Assembly: GCF_009758015.1 (NCBI RefSeq)
Contig: NZ_WSEL01000009.1
Coordinates: forward strand, 1,537,501 to 1,601,500
Length of the DNA: 64,000 bases
DNA from: Ramlibacter pinisoli
Lineage (GTDB): Bacteria; Pseudomonadota; Gammaproteobacteria; Burkholderiales; Burkholderiaceae_C
Reading direction: 5' to 3'
The translations under genes were made by a program, and so were the position numbers. The notes beneath the pieces are model-generated. The model had not been told where the DNA came from. It was given only the letters and a program-made list of their open reading frames with translations, and made no database searches. The stretch's first letter is position 1, and every line of letters starts with the position of its first letter. Positions 16,745-25,540 of the stretch are shown here, piece by piece.

Positions 16745-18214
16745 TCACTTGCCCAACGCGATCACATCCGCTCCGTTGGCTGTCGCGCTCGCATACGTGA
16801 GAACGTAGCGGCCGTCTGATCCGCCTGCGACGGCAAAGCCCGGCGCGGCAGGCCCAGTAAAGATCCCAAGGGTGGGAGAGACCACCAGGTTCAGGGTTCG
16901 GTCCACCTCCTGTGTCAAGACAGTTGCGGCGGCTACGGCATCGTTGTTGACGGCGATTGAGTTGATGCTGGCGGTGGTCCCGCGGCGTTCGCCAATGACC
17001 GTCTGGAAAAACGCGGTGAAGCCCCGGTCTGCCCGCGCGATGGCCACCGAGTCGATTTGCAGGACCGTGATTCCTCCGATGACAGACTCTGGGTTGCCTT
17101 GCGCGTCGACGATCTGCCAGCGTGCCTGGGGCGAGCTCGAGCTAGTCGACGCCGGCTGTCCCCAGGCCAGTCCCACGCGCCCGTCTGCCAGTGGCGCTGC
17201 GGCGAACGGAAAAGTCGCAGCTGCCGCGGATGCCGCCACGCCCCGTGCGGCTGCCAAGGGGGCCGTCAAGCCGCTAAACGGTCGGGTGGTGATCGTGAAG
17301 CTGAGCCCGCCTAAGGCTGCATCGCCCTGGGTCTGCAGCCATGTCAGTACGAGGGAGCCGTCTGCGAGTGGCACGATGCGTGGCTGCGCCTGGTCGCCTT
17401 GGGTCTCGTTAGCCACTGTGGGAGCGCTCCCGACCGCAGCGCCGTTCGCGGAAAAACGTTGCACCAAGATCTGTCGCGGCCCCGCCGCTGTCGATTGCGC
17501 TGACCAGGCGACAGCATGTCCGCCGTCGGGCGCTGCGGCGACGTCCAAGCCTGCGTCGATCGCCGCCGCCGGGGCCGTGGTGACTGAAGTCGTGTCCTGC
17601 AGCAGTGCCCCGCTCGCGCTGTAGCGTCTCATCTGCACCGTGGCCGCGGCCGGTCCCGAGGAGGCGCTCCAGGCGATGACCCACTCGCCGTTGGAGGTGC
17701 CTGCGACGCTGAAGATCGTGGCTTGGCTGGCGACTGCCAGCTGAGGGCCTACTGGTCCGCCGGCGGCGTCGATCAGCTGGGCGATTAGCGCTCCCGCCTG
17801 GGTCCACGCAATGACGGCGCCACCTTGGGCAAGCCGGGCCGCCTTTGGCCCGGCCGTGGACGCTCCTATGCTCGCGAAAGCGACAGAGGACGCCACGGCG
17901 AGAGGGCCGAACGCGGCGAACTGCGCACCATTTGAGGTGCCGCCTCCGGCGGCCGGCGGCGGTGCAGGGCTGGCCGGACCCGCTGCGGGAGGGAGAGCTG
18001 CAGGGCCTGATGCCGCCGGAGGAGTGGTTGCGGGGCCTGGGGCTGGTGCGCTCGCAGGGTTCGATGCGGCGGCCGGGGCGCTCGCAGCCCCCGCCGTGCC
18101 CTCGGATGCTGCCCCGGGCGCAGGGGCGGTGCCGCCGCCCCCGCCGCCTCCACAGGCTGCTAAGACGAGCGCAAACAGCGTGGTCACGCTGGCCAGGGTT
18201 TTCTCGCTGCGCAT
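16745..18214 (-). CDS. Large Gly/Ala/Pro-rich lipoprotein with repeated beta-strand motif
   Basis: 489 residues. A lipoprotein signal ends in the lipobox LAAC, followed by a run of seven Gly and an about 65-residue Ala/Pro/Ser linker. The rest has recurring units of the kind GGxVIAWTQxG, GEWVIAWSASSG, GGHAVAWSAQS, GSLVLTWLQT and GRVGLAWGQ spaced some 45-60 residues apart, which suggests a beta-propeller or similar blade repeat anchored to the outer membrane. The ATG at 18214 lies eight bases after AAGGGG; an in-frame TTG two codons earlier is less likely. Function unknown; monocistronic. Confidence 0.75.
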   Translation of the reverse strand: MRSEKTLASVTTLFALVLAACGGGGGGGTAPAPGAASEGTAGAASAPAAASNPASAPAPGPATTPPAASGPAALPPAAGPASPAPPPAAGGGTSNGAQFAAFGPLAVASSVAFASIGASTAGPKAARLAQGGAVIAWTQAGALIAQLIDAAGGPVGPQLAVASQATIFSVAGTSNGEWVIAWSASSGPAAATVQMRRYSASGALLQDTTSVTTAPAAAIDAGLDVAAAPDGGHAVAWSAQSTAAGPRQILVQRFSANGAAVGSAPTVANETQGDQAQPRIVPLADGSLVLTWLQTQGDAALGGLSFTITTRPFSGLTAPLAAARGVAASAAAATFPFAAAPLADGRVGLAWGQPASTSSSSPQARWQIVDAQGNPESVIGGITVLQIDSVAIARADRGFTAFFQTVIGERRGTTASINSIAVNNDAVAAATVLTQEVDRTLNLVVSPTLGIFTGPAAPGFAVAGGSDGRYVLTYASATANGADVIALGK

Positions 18215-18678
18215 CGCCAAACCCCTTTTTGACGGAGAAGGCTATGTTCGGAACCTAACTCTGGGGCCGCAAGCGCGCTTGGGAGCGTCTGTGCCGAGAT
18301 GTGACGTTGCTGAACGTGCGAGTTTCAGGCTGAGGGGGCTCGGCCCCCTCTGCGCTGCGGCCGTGCTTGACAGGACGCAGGGAGCGAGCGGCTCAACAAA
18401 CTCTCACGCCGATTGCCGCTTGTCTGGAAGGCGCAGTCGGGCTACGTTCTCGGTGGCGCGGGTGAGGGTTCACCTTCGAGCTAAAGTTGCTGGGCGGGAG
18501 ATAGCGTCCTGCGGCGTAGTCCTTGAGTTGAGCGGTGGCCCCGGGAAGTTCCGCGCCGAAAGCACTACGCCGCGTCCATTGCGGTTTGCATGTCGGGAGC
18601 CCTTCCCGGAAACGAAATAGCGCAGCGCTAGCGTTGACTGAGGACCTTGGCTTGCGGACCGCGCCGTGCACTCGCCGT
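18215..18678. other. Intergenic region with a GC hairpin
   Basis: Between the lipoprotein start and the chorismate mutase stop. It contains a perfect 8-bp hairpin GAGGGGGC/GCCCCCTC with loop TCG at 18332-18350, lacking a U-tract. No gene is recognised. Confidence 0.4.
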
Positions 18679-19023
18679 TCAGCCGTAGTTTTGCGTGCGC
18701 TCGTTGCCGGAAGCAACATCTTGGAAATCAACGAAACTCTCCGCCGCAATTCGTTGGTGATCCGCGAGGGTGTGCTGACGGACGACGTCAAACAGATGCC
18801 GCACGAGCAGTTCGTCCACGCGGTGCTTCGAGGCAAGCTGAGACAACAGGTGCTGCCGCTCCGTCTGCCGCGCTGGGCTGATGGGAGGTTCGCCGATGGC
18901 CACCTTGCACTCTCCGACCTGCCGGGTCAGCATGAAGCGCTGGGCCAGCAGCGCGACGATGCGGTCATCGGTCTCGTCGATCTGCGCCCGCAAGGTGGTC
19001 AGAGACTGGTGCGCGTCCTGCAT
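18679..19023 (-). CDS. AroQ-class chorismate mutase family protein
   Basis: 114 residues, all helical, with the type II chorismate mutase pattern: LTTLRAQIDETDDRIVALLA, QRFMLTRQVGECK and GEPPISPARQTERQ. Enzymes of this fold convert chorismate to prephenate or, in the PchB branch, isochorismate to salicylate and pyruvate. At the position where AroQ has Arg-Glu this protein has Arg-Gln, so activity needs testing. The ATG at 19023 lies two bases after the Bug gene stop. It is the last gene of a catabolic operon, an unusual place for an aromatic-biosynthesis enzyme, and may act on a pathway intermediate instead. Confidence 0.82.
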   Translation of the reverse strand: MQDAHQSLTTLRAQIDETDDRIVALLAQRFMLTRQVGECKVAIGEPPISPARQTERQHLLSQLASKHRVDELLVRHLFDVVRQHTLADHQRIAAESFVDFQDVASGNERTQNYG

Positions 19024-19025
19024 CC

Positions 19026-19994
19026 TCAATCCATCCGGATGCCCAGGGGCGTCACGTCTCGCTTCAGCCTCGCCACCTCCTTGTCGATCGCCTCGCTGAA
19101 TTGCGCCGGTGTCGATGCCAGTCTGGAGCTGCCGGGGGTGGCCGCAAACTGCTGGATGAATGCGGGCGACTTCATCGCCGTCGCAACCTCCCGCTGGATC
19201 TTTCCGGCGAGGTCGGGTGCCATGCCGGGCGGGCCGAACAGCCCGGCCCAGGCCGGTACGTCGACGCCCTGGATGCCCTTCTCGTTGAGCGTCGGCACGT
19301 TGGGCAACTCTGCAATCCTCTTCTCGCCGGCAATAGCCAGTGCGTGCGCCTTGCCATCCTTCACGATCGGCGTGGCGAACGAGGAGCCCCAGAACAGCAT
19401 CTGGATGTGGCCCGCGACCAGGTCGTTCATGGGTGAGCCCTTATAGGGCGCGTGGATAAGCTTGAGGCCAGCCGATTTCTCGAACAGCGCGCCCGCAAGG
19501 TGGGTGGTGTTGCCGTTGCCCGCCGAGCCGTAGCTGACGGTGTCTGGCTTCGCCTTGGCGGCGGCAATCAGCTGTTCGAGCGTCTTGTAAGGCGAGTTGG
19601 CTGGCACCATAAGCAGGAAGCCCGCCGTCGACGTGAGCTGCGAGATGGGGGTGAATCCTCCAATCGGCTCGTAAGGCAGCTTCTCGTACAGCACCGCATT
19701 GGTGATGTGACCGCCAGTCGTGAGTAGCAGCGTAGCGCCGTCTGGCTTCGCTTTGTTCACCTCGGACGAGCCGATGATCCCGCTGGCGCCGGGTTTGTTG
19801 TCGATCACGTAGGTGTTGCCGTTGACCTTGCGCAGTGCATCGGTGAGCTGCCGGGCCAGCAGGTCGGTGGAGCTGCCGGCCGCGAAGGGCACGACCACGC
19901 GGACGGTTTGCTGGGCCCACGCTACGCTGGCGAAGCTAGCCACGGCGATAGCTGCAGCAGCCTTGGCCAGGCGATGTAGGAGAGATGCTGTCAT
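19026..19994 (-). CDS. Bug-family periplasmic solute receptor (tripartite tricarboxylate transporter type)
   Basis: 322 residues: signal peptide to AWA (residue 27), then the Bug signatures VRVVVPFAAGSSTDLLAR, DNKPGASGIIGSSEV, the central GSAGNGNTTHLAGALF and APYKGSPMNDLVAGHIQ. Such receptors bind carboxylates such as aromatic acids in the periplasm. No tctA/tctB membrane genes are nearby; Burkholderiales commonly encode them elsewhere. Fourth gene of the monooxygenase operon, which suggests that its ligand is the substrate of that pathway. Confidence 0.92.
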   Translation of the reverse strand: MTASLLHRLAKAAAAIAVASFASVAWAQQTVRVVVPFAAGSSTDLLARQLTDALRKVNGNTYVIDNKPGASGIIGSSEVNKAKPDGATLLLTTGGHITNAVLYEKLPYEPIGGFTPISQLTSTAGFLLMVPANSPYKTLEQLIAAAKAKPDTVSYGSAGNGNTTHLAGALFEKSAGLKLIHAPYKGSPMNDLVAGHIQMLFWGSSFATPIVKDGKAHALAIAGEKRIAELPNVPTLNEKGIQGVDVPAWAGLFGPPGMAPDLAGKIQREVATAMKSPAFIQQFAATPGSSRLASTPAQFSEAIDKEVARLKRDVTPLGIRMD

Positions 19995-20006
19995 GGAAGC
20001 AGTCTT

Positions 20007-20792
20007 TCAGAGATGGTGAATGGAACGGTCCAAAAACGATGCGATCTGGTCGGCGAGCAGCGCAGGCGCCTGGACGGCCGCGGAATGCCCAACACCCGGG
20101 AGCGGCTCGAAGCGCGAATTGGGAATGCGCGCCGACAGACCTTTCGCCACTCGGGACGGCACGACTCGGTCTTCGCTGCCCGACAGGCAAAGGGTGGTCA
20201 CGGAGATGGACTCCGCGCGCAGAAGCGGATGCGTTTCTGCCGCTAGTAAACCGCGCCGCGACGTCGAGGGCGCTCGTGCGAAGCGGTCCGCCAGCTGCGG
20301 ATGCGTAGCGACGTGCGCCGGCGTGTAGAACATTTCCGCAAGCGCCCGCGCCGATGACGGTAGTCCCGCCCGCAGGGTGCGTAGTTTCCTCGCCCCCTCC
20401 GGATGGAGATCGGCGATCGCGCGGTCCAGTGGCCAGGTGTTGCAGAGAACCAGTGCCGTCAAGCGGGCCGGTTGCCCCAGCGCCGCCGATTGCGCGATGC
20501 GGCCACCCAGCGAGGTCCCCATGACCGCAAAGCGGGCGAATCCGAGCGACTCCATGAGATCGTTCGCATCCTGCGCCAGGTCCGGGATGTGGTGTTCGCC
20601 GGCGTCGGCGGCGGACTCGCCGCAGCCGCGCTGGTCGTAGGTGACGACGCAGGCATGGGCGGCGAGGGCTTCTGCGAGCGCCGAGAAGCTTTCGCGCGTG
20701 GCCTCGGCGCCATGCACCAGCAGGATGGGGGCGCCTTCGCCTCGGACGTCGTACGCCGTCCGATGACCGTGCAAGTCCACGAAGCGGGTCAT
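20007..20792 (-). CDS. Alpha/beta hydrolase of the meta-cleavage type
   Basis: 261 residues. The oxyanion segment LLVHGAEATRESF, the nucleophile elbow MGTSLGGR (GxSxG), SGSEDRVVP with the acid residue, and GVGHSAAVQ with the catalytic histidine are all visible. The start codon overlaps the stop of the VOC gene (ATGA). With the upstream monooxygenase and VOC protein it fits a hydroxylate, cleave and hydrolyse route for an aromatic compound, where it would split the ring-fission product or a side-chain ester. Substrate unknown. Confidence 0.85.
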   Translation of the reverse strand: MTRFVDLHGHRTAYDVRGEGAPILLVHGAEATRESFSALAEALAAHACVVTYDQRGCGESAADAGEHHIPDLAQDANDLMESLGFARFAVMGTSLGGRIAQSAALGQPARLTALVLCNTWPLDRAIADLHPEGARKLRTLRAGLPSSARALAEMFYTPAHVATHPQLADRFARAPSTSRRGLLAAETHPLLRAESISVTTLCLSGSEDRVVPSRVAKGLSARIPNSRFEPLPGVGHSAAVQAPALLADQIASFLDRSIHHL

Positions 20793-21184
20793 CCGGCCTG
20801 CTCCCCTTCCTCGGCCAGGTCGAACGTGAGCTCGATCTTCAGGCCCAGCGGATCGCGAAGGAAGACCTGGTGCAAGGTCCAGCCGGGCACCGGCGCCTCG
20901 GTGAAGCCGATGCCGGCCGCCGCGAGCCGGCTGCGTGTGGGGGCGAGACCGCTGGCCCGGAAGGCCACGTGGTCGAGTGCGACGGCCTCGACGCTGGCGG
21001 CGCGGCCGGAGGCATACAGATGCACGACCGGCTGGCCGGCGGCATACAGCCAATAGCCGCCGAAGCGCAGCGTGGGCCGTGGGCCTGGTTCGAGTCCCAG
21101 CGCCTGCGAGTAGAAGGCACGCAGCCCTTCGAGGTCTTCGGCATCGCAGCGGAGCGTGAAATGGTGCAGGCCGTGGATTGTCAC
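20789..21184 (-). CDS. VOC-superfamily protein, possible single-domain extradiol dioxygenase
   Basis: 131 residues with the paired beta-alpha-beta-beta-beta modules of the glyoxalase/VOC fold: GLHHFTLRCDAEDLEGLRAF, VEAVALDHVAFRA and a C-terminal RDPLGLKIEL. His near residue 7, a mid-chain His and the final Glu could make the usual 2-His-1-carboxylate metal site. It is half the size of two-domain type I extradiol dioxygenases, so a glyoxalase-like or isomerase function is also possible. The GTG start overlaps the monooxygenase stop (GTGA). Confidence 0.8.
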   Translation of the reverse strand: MTIHGLHHFTLRCDAEDLEGLRAFYSQALGLEPGPRPTLRFGGYWLYAAGQPVVHLYASGRAASVEAVALDHVAFRASGLAPTRSRLAAAGIGFTEAPVPGWTLHQVFLRDPLGLKIELTFDLAEEGEQAG

Positions 21185-22839
21185 GCCGCCCTCCGCAGCG
21201 TCGCGGCGCCTTGGCGCCGAAGCGTGTGTTCCATTGCCGAGGCCAGGCTGGCGGCCGGCTCCTCCGGCACCCAGGGCATGCGCCAGGCCACATGGCCGTC
21301 GGGACGGACCAGCACCGCGCCGTACAGGCCCATGTCGAGGCCGTCGCGCGCGTCCACCGACTCGAGTTCATGCGTGCGGATCGGCACGTCCAAGCGCTCG
21401 CAGACGTCGCGCGCGGCGGCTTTCCAGTCGGCCGACCGGGGACCGTGCACGATGACGAAATCGCGATCGAACAGATCCAGTGTCGAACGCTGCCGGGCCA
21501 GGTCCAGCCACAGGTGGGGAAAGCGGCCGCCGGGCCGGTCGCTGGGGTCGTACCGGCCCAGTGTCAGGCCGCGGGGCGCCGTGCCGTCCGGCACGATCGC
21601 GCCGTCGTCGTAGCTGAAGCCCAGCCCCAGCCCGATGCTGTGGCTGTGGTGAACCACGTCCTTGATCCAGAAGTTGATCGCCTGCAGGTTGCGGGATCGG
21701 AACGCTTCCTCCAGCTTCATGAAACGGACGGTGTTGCCGTGACTGAAGTCCGCATTGGCCTGGCCGATGGGCCGGCGTTCCGTATCGTAGGTGTCCAGCA
21801 AGGCCTCACCCGCCTGTCCGCGCAGCACCAAGGCGAGCTTCCATGCCAGGTTGTGGGCGTCCTGGATGCCGGTGTTCATGCCGTAGCCGCCGGTGGGAGG
21901 AAAGCGGTGCGCAGCGTCGCCGACGAGGAACACCCGGCCGCGCGAGTAGCGTGCCGCCACCTGCTTGCTCACCCGCCACACCGAGCGGTTGATGATCTTC
22001 ACGTCCAGGTTGGGAACGCCCGAATGCGCGCGCGCGAGCCGTACCACTTCTGCATCGCTGCGCTGTGGCGGCGTGACGTCGCTTCCGTCGCCCACCTTGG
22101 TCACGGTGAGCCAGCGGTCGGCGCCATTGGTGTTGAGCACGCTGGCTTGCGACACACCGGGGTCGCCCGGCAGAATGCGGAACACGCCGACTTGGCGCAC
22201 GCTCGGCACGTGCGAGAGATCGCCCTGCCAGTAGTCGTTGTTCATGATGGCCAGGCTGGCTGGGCCTGTCATCGCAATGTCCATCTGCCGGCGCAGGCCG
22301 CTGCCGGCGCCGTCAGCGGCCACCAGGTAGAGGGCCGGCCTCTTCGTTTCCTCGCCGGTCCTGGTGTCGCGTGTAAACGCCACCACGCCGTCGGCGGTCT
22401 CCTCGTAGCGCAGGAATTCGGTGTCGAAGCAGACACGCCCCAGCCTGGATTGCCGCACGACGCGGTAAAGCTCGTCCTCCACTACGTCCTGCGACACCGT
22501 GCATTTCCACGCCGGCGTCTGGCCGAAATCGATCTCGCGCGGCACACGTCCGTATTCGTGCCCCGTGATCGACTCCACGAAGGCGAAGCCATTGGCATCG
22601 TCTGGAAGGCCGCGCGCCTTCACCGCGCGCTCGATGCCCCACTGCCGGAACAGCTCCATGGTGCGCACCCAGGTGCCACGGGCGCGCGGGTGGTCAGTGA
22701 GGCCGGCATTGCGCTCGACGACCATGAAGGGGATGCCGAAGCGATCCATCAGCAGGGCGGTCGCGAGGCCCGTGGGGCCGGCGCCGACGATCAGGACTGC
22801 CGTGGCGCCGGGTGACGCGGGAAGGCGGATGGGATTCAT
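21181..22839 (-). CDS. FAD-dependent aromatic monooxygenase (MhpA/PheA class)
   Basis: 552 residues of the class A flavoprotein hydroxylases: dinucleotide-binding VLIVGAGPTGLATAL near residue 15, RARGTWVRTMELFRQWG (FAD and substrate loop), and GDAAHRFPPTGGYGMNTG with DAHNLAWKLALVL near residue 300, followed by a thioredoxin-like C-terminal region typical of phenol and 3-(3-hydroxyphenyl)propionate hydroxylases. It uses NAD(P)H and O2 to hydroxylate an aromatic ring in the cytosol. First gene of a five-gene operon divergent from an AraC regulator; the downstream start is coupled. Confidence 0.92.
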   Translation of the reverse strand: MNPIRLPASPGATAVLIVGAGPTGLATALLMDRFGIPFMVVERNAGLTDHPRARGTWVRTMELFRQWGIERAVKARGLPDDANGFAFVESITGHEYGRVPREIDFGQTPAWKCTVSQDVVEDELYRVVRQSRLGRVCFDTEFLRYEETADGVVAFTRDTRTGEETKRPALYLVAADGAGSGLRRQMDIAMTGPASLAIMNNDYWQGDLSHVPSVRQVGVFRILPGDPGVSQASVLNTNGADRWLTVTKVGDGSDVTPPQRSDAEVVRLARAHSGVPNLDVKIINRSVWRVSKQVAARYSRGRVFLVGDAAHRFPPTGGYGMNTGIQDAHNLAWKLALVLRGQAGEALLDTYDTERRPIGQANADFSHGNTVRFMKLEEAFRSRNLQAINFWIKDVVHHSHSIGLGLGFSYDDGAIVPDGTAPRGLTLGRYDPSDRPGGRFPHLWLDLARQRSTLDLFDRDFVIVHGPRSADWKAAARDVCERLDVPIRTHELESVDARDGLDMGLYGAVLVRPDGHVAWRMPWVPEEPAASLASAMEHTLRRQGAATLRRAA

Positions 22840-22855
22840 GGCTCGAAATCGCTAT

Positions 22856-22887
22856 AAGTGGGACGGGCGAAGCGAAATTTCCCACTT
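22856..22887. promoter_or_regulatory. Inverted repeat, candidate AraC-regulator operator
   Basis: AAGTGGGA (22856-22863) and TCCCACTT (22880-22887) are perfect 8-bp arms 16 bases apart, midway between the divergent monooxygenase and AraC-type genes. Arms about two helical turns apart suit binding of a regulator dimer. No other site of this quality is visible in the 100-base gap. Confidence 0.55.
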
Positions 22888-22939
22888 CCTGGCCTGGACG
22901 CGATAGCGTCACGCTGCAAAGAAATTGCGAGATCGAGCC

Positions 22940-23773
22940 ATGAAAGCGCAACAGCAAGTCTTCCCCTCGCTGGCCTCCTACAACCAGGCTTTGAACGACC
23001 TAGGCGCCCGCCGCATCGGGCATCGCGTGCTCGCCATCTCCGCGGCAGGCACGCCGTCGTTCACGGGACGCCAGGCCAAGCGCGAGGGCAGCTGGCACAG
23101 CCACCACCGCGGCCAGTTGATGTGTGTGAAAGACGGCTTATTGCACGTGCGGACCACGCACGGCTCGTGGGCCGTTCCGCCGGGACGGGCTGCCTGGGTG
23201 CCCCCCGGCGTGCCGCACGCGGTCAACAGCAACGGCGTCAGCCACAGCTGGCATCTCTACCTGTCTCCTGCAGCAAGTCGGCCGATGCCGCCGCGCCCCT
23301 GTGTCATTGAGGTTAACCCGTTGATCGAGGACATCGTGCCGCGCGCCGTGCTCTGGACGGCCCAGGAGCGTCTCGATGCCGCGCAAGGCCGCTTGATGGC
23401 GGTACTGATCGACGAGCTGGCGTCGGCCCCGCACGACCGAATGCAGTTGCCGATCCCGCGCGATCGGCGGTTGCTGCGCATCGCCACGGCCATCTTGGAC
23501 AACCCGGCAGATACCCGGACACGCGACGAATGGGCTGCCTGGGCAGGCCTGTCATCGCGCACGCTGACGCGGCTTTTCCAGGAAGAAGTGCGGATCAGTT
23601 TCGCGCAGTGGCGCGAGCAAGCGGCACTGATGGCGGCTGTCGACAGGCTGGCCCACGGCGAGAGCGTAGCGAGCGTGGCCGATGCCTTGGGTTACGCCAC
23701 GCCGAGCGGATTCATCGCCATGTTCCGGCGGCACTTCGGCGAGCCCCCGGCACGGTACTTCGCGTCACAGTAG
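22940..23773 (+). CDS. AraC-family transcriptional regulator
   Basis: 277 residues. The N-terminal cupin sensor has SHHRGQLMCVKDG and WVPPGVPHAV; the C-terminal DNA-binding domain has two helix-turn-helix units, DEWAAWAGLSSRTLTRLFQE and ASVADALGYATPSGFIAMFR, followed by the family ending HFGEPPARYF. The ATG at 22940 is preferred to an in-frame start 15 bases upstream because MKAQQQVFPSLASY matches the usual N-terminus. Transcribed divergently from the monooxygenase operon, of which it is the likely activator. Confidence 0.9.
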   Translation: MKAQQQVFPSLASYNQALNDLGARRIGHRVLAISAAGTPSFTGRQAKREGSWHSHHRGQLMCVKDGLLHVRTTHGSWAVPPGRAAWVPPGVPHAVNSNGVSHSWHLYLSPAASRPMPPRPCVIEVNPLIEDIVPRAVLWTAQERLDAAQGRLMAVLIDELASAPHDRMQLPIPRDRRLLRIATAILDNPADTRTRDEWAAWAGLSSRTLTRLFQEEVRISFAQWREQAALMAAVDRLAHGESVASVADALGYATPSGFIAMFRRHFGEPPARYFASQ

Positions 23774-24127
23774 TTGCCTGGGGCAAGTGCATCAATGAGC
23801 GGATCGAGTCCGTTTGATTCGTGACATCAACGGGAAGTAGGTCTGCTCCTGGCCGATGCGGTCAAGTGGGACTAGCTCGGAGCGCGGCCAGCGGGCGGAT
23901 CTAACGGCAGAGCAGCCGGCCCAGCGGGGCCGACGCAGCTGCAGCTGAACGTGGCGCCCATCCCGGCTGCCTGCGCACGGCGACATCATCCCGTGGCGGA
24001 CAGTAGGTCGGCTAAAGGCGGTTGCGGATGCACGAGTTCTCGCCCTATGCCGTGCTTTCAAGGCCGTACCCACTCACCGGCGAGATCGCGATTCGGCACC
24101 CACGCCCGCGAACTCGGGCAGACCTCT
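23774..24127. other. Intergenic region, no feature recognised
   Basis: About 350 bases between the AraC gene and the small lipoprotein gene on the opposite strand. Nothing convincing is seen: no tRNA, coding frame or strong terminator. Confidence 0.4.
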
Positions 24128-24409
24128 TTATCTCCGGATACTCAACTCCCCGAATGCGTTCACGGTCCGCGCGCAACGTTCTTTGATCACATCCGTGGCG
24201 AGGCGACCCTCATTGGGAGCTGACTTCAGGGTCGGATACGAACCGATGTCCATGAAGTAGTTAAGGCCCTTATCAAAACACGCTTCCCTCTCGCGATCCA
24301 GTGCTACTGCTCGGGACACCTTCTGAATTTCATCCTCACTACCGCAGCCCGCAAGTTGGACAAGGGTAGCGCCCACTAAGCAAAGAATAGAAATTTTTAG
24401 ACTACTCAT
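24128..24409 (-). CDS. Small lipoprotein
   Basis: 93 residues: a lipoprotein signal ending LAGC (Cys near residue 21) and a 70-residue mature part with two further cysteines (REACFDKG and KERCARTV) that could form a disulfide. The ATG at 24409 follows AGGAAACGGG, a strong ribosome site, and gives a clean signal peptide. Surrounding DNA is noticeably more AT-rich than its neighbours (AAATTTTTAG around 24391), a hint of transfer. Function unknown. Confidence 0.72.
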   Translation of the reverse strand: MSSLKISILCLVGATLVQLAGCGSEDEIQKVSRAVALDREREACFDKGLNYFMDIGSYPTLKSAPNEGRLATDVIKERCARTVNAFGELSIRR

Positions 24410-24629
24410 CCCGTTTCCTGCCTCTCTTGGGACAAGGATAACTGATGACGCACTAAATCTCGAGGGCACGGCCTGATTCAGCGCAAGGCCGCCGCGGCCC
24501 TGATCCACGCGCAGTAATACTCTGCCCTCCCAGAGGCATGCTGCTCGAACACACCAAGCTGAGGCTCAGCGTTGACGAGGCCGGCGGAGCCGTGATCAAC
24601 GAATCCTGCGCGAGGCGCGTTTACCTCGG

Positions 24630-25070
24630 ATGGTCATCCACACGCGATTCGCTCTGACTGCATTCATCCTTGTCTCGGCGACTTGGGCGCGCGCGGACAT
24701 CGATGGCGCCGTCGTCGGCGTGTCCGACGAAGACACCATAACGGTGCTGGACGATGAGCGCGTTCAACACAAGGTGCGCCTCGCCGGAATCGACGCTCCG
24801 GAGAAGTTGCAGGCCTTTGGAGCGCGCTCAAAGCAGTCGCTCTCCGCATGCGCGTTCGGACAGCGGGCGCATGTCGATGGCGAAAAGGTCGACCACTACG
24901 GACGTCTCGTCGGCAAAGTCGTCGTCAGCGGCGTTGACTGCAACCTGCGCCAAGTGCAGGCCGGGCTCGCTTGGCATTACAAGCAATATCAGCGCGAGCA
25001 GTCGGCGCCGGACCGGCGATCCTGTTGCGTCACGCTATGCTCATGTCCATGCAGAGGGCGTCGGTCATAG
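24630..25070 (+). CDS. Secreted thermonuclease-like (SNase) protein, shortened C-terminus
   Basis: 146 residues with a signal peptide (cleavage near ARA, residue 22) and the staphylococcal-nuclease OB-fold motifs: VSDEDTITVL, VRLAGIDAPEK (Arg, Asp and Glu of the active site) and YGRLVGKV (second catalytic Arg). Family members normally continue after QREQSA into an Ala/Arg-rich helix and a GLW segment; here the frame turns to a Cys/Arg-rich unrelated tail (SCCVTLCSCPCRG), suggesting a frameshift or rearrangement of the 3' end. The catalytic residues are complete, so activity is possible. Confidence 0.75.
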   Translation: MVIHTRFALTAFILVSATWARADIDGAVVGVSDEDTITVLDDERVQHKVRLAGIDAPEKLQAFGARSKQSLSACAFGQRAHVDGEKVDHYGRLVGKVVVSGVDCNLRQVQAGLAWHYKQYQREQSAPDRRSCCVTLCSCPCRGRRS

Positions 25071-25333
25071 TTGCTTTCCTGGGCCTTGTCTCCGTTGCGG
25101 AAGCGCAAGTCCCTGTCCCTGACACTCTTCCTGCGAAGCGACCTATGACCAGGGTTCTTCCCGCAGGCACTCCGCCACCGAGTGACTTCCCGCCTCCAAT
25201 GATCGATCCACCGTGTGCGCAGACAGGGCGCTGTTCTGCGGAACAACTCCAATCTTGGTACGGCGTGGGACCGCAGGTTGCTTCTCCGACCTCCGCTCCT
25301 CCCAGTGGCGTATTGAGACGGCCGCGACACTGA
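25038..25333 (+). CDS. Small secreted Pro-rich protein
   Basis: 98 residues with a signal peptide (VIVAFLGLVSVAEA) and a mature part rich in Pro and Thr holding two cysteines (PPCAQTGRC). Three in-frame ATGs occur at 25038, 25044 and 25050; the first overlaps the nuclease gene by 33 bases in another frame and would allow coupling. No family is recognised. The clean signal peptide argues that it is real; lack of a clear ribosome site argues for caution. Confidence 0.45.
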
Positions 25334-25540
25334 TCGACGGACGGGGGGCGGATAACGCCTCGGCGCACAGGAGCTGCTTCGGGTCGGGACCGGCCCTCAA
25401 CGCACCGCGACAGCGGACCTGCAGCGCGCCGGGCCGCGCTCGCCAAGACTCGCGCTGACTGACGAACTGCAGTAAAGTTTGTCGGCGACCGCTTGCCGAG
25501 CAGCGACGTTCGCACTGAGGAGCAAGCTGAGGGCGCAAAC

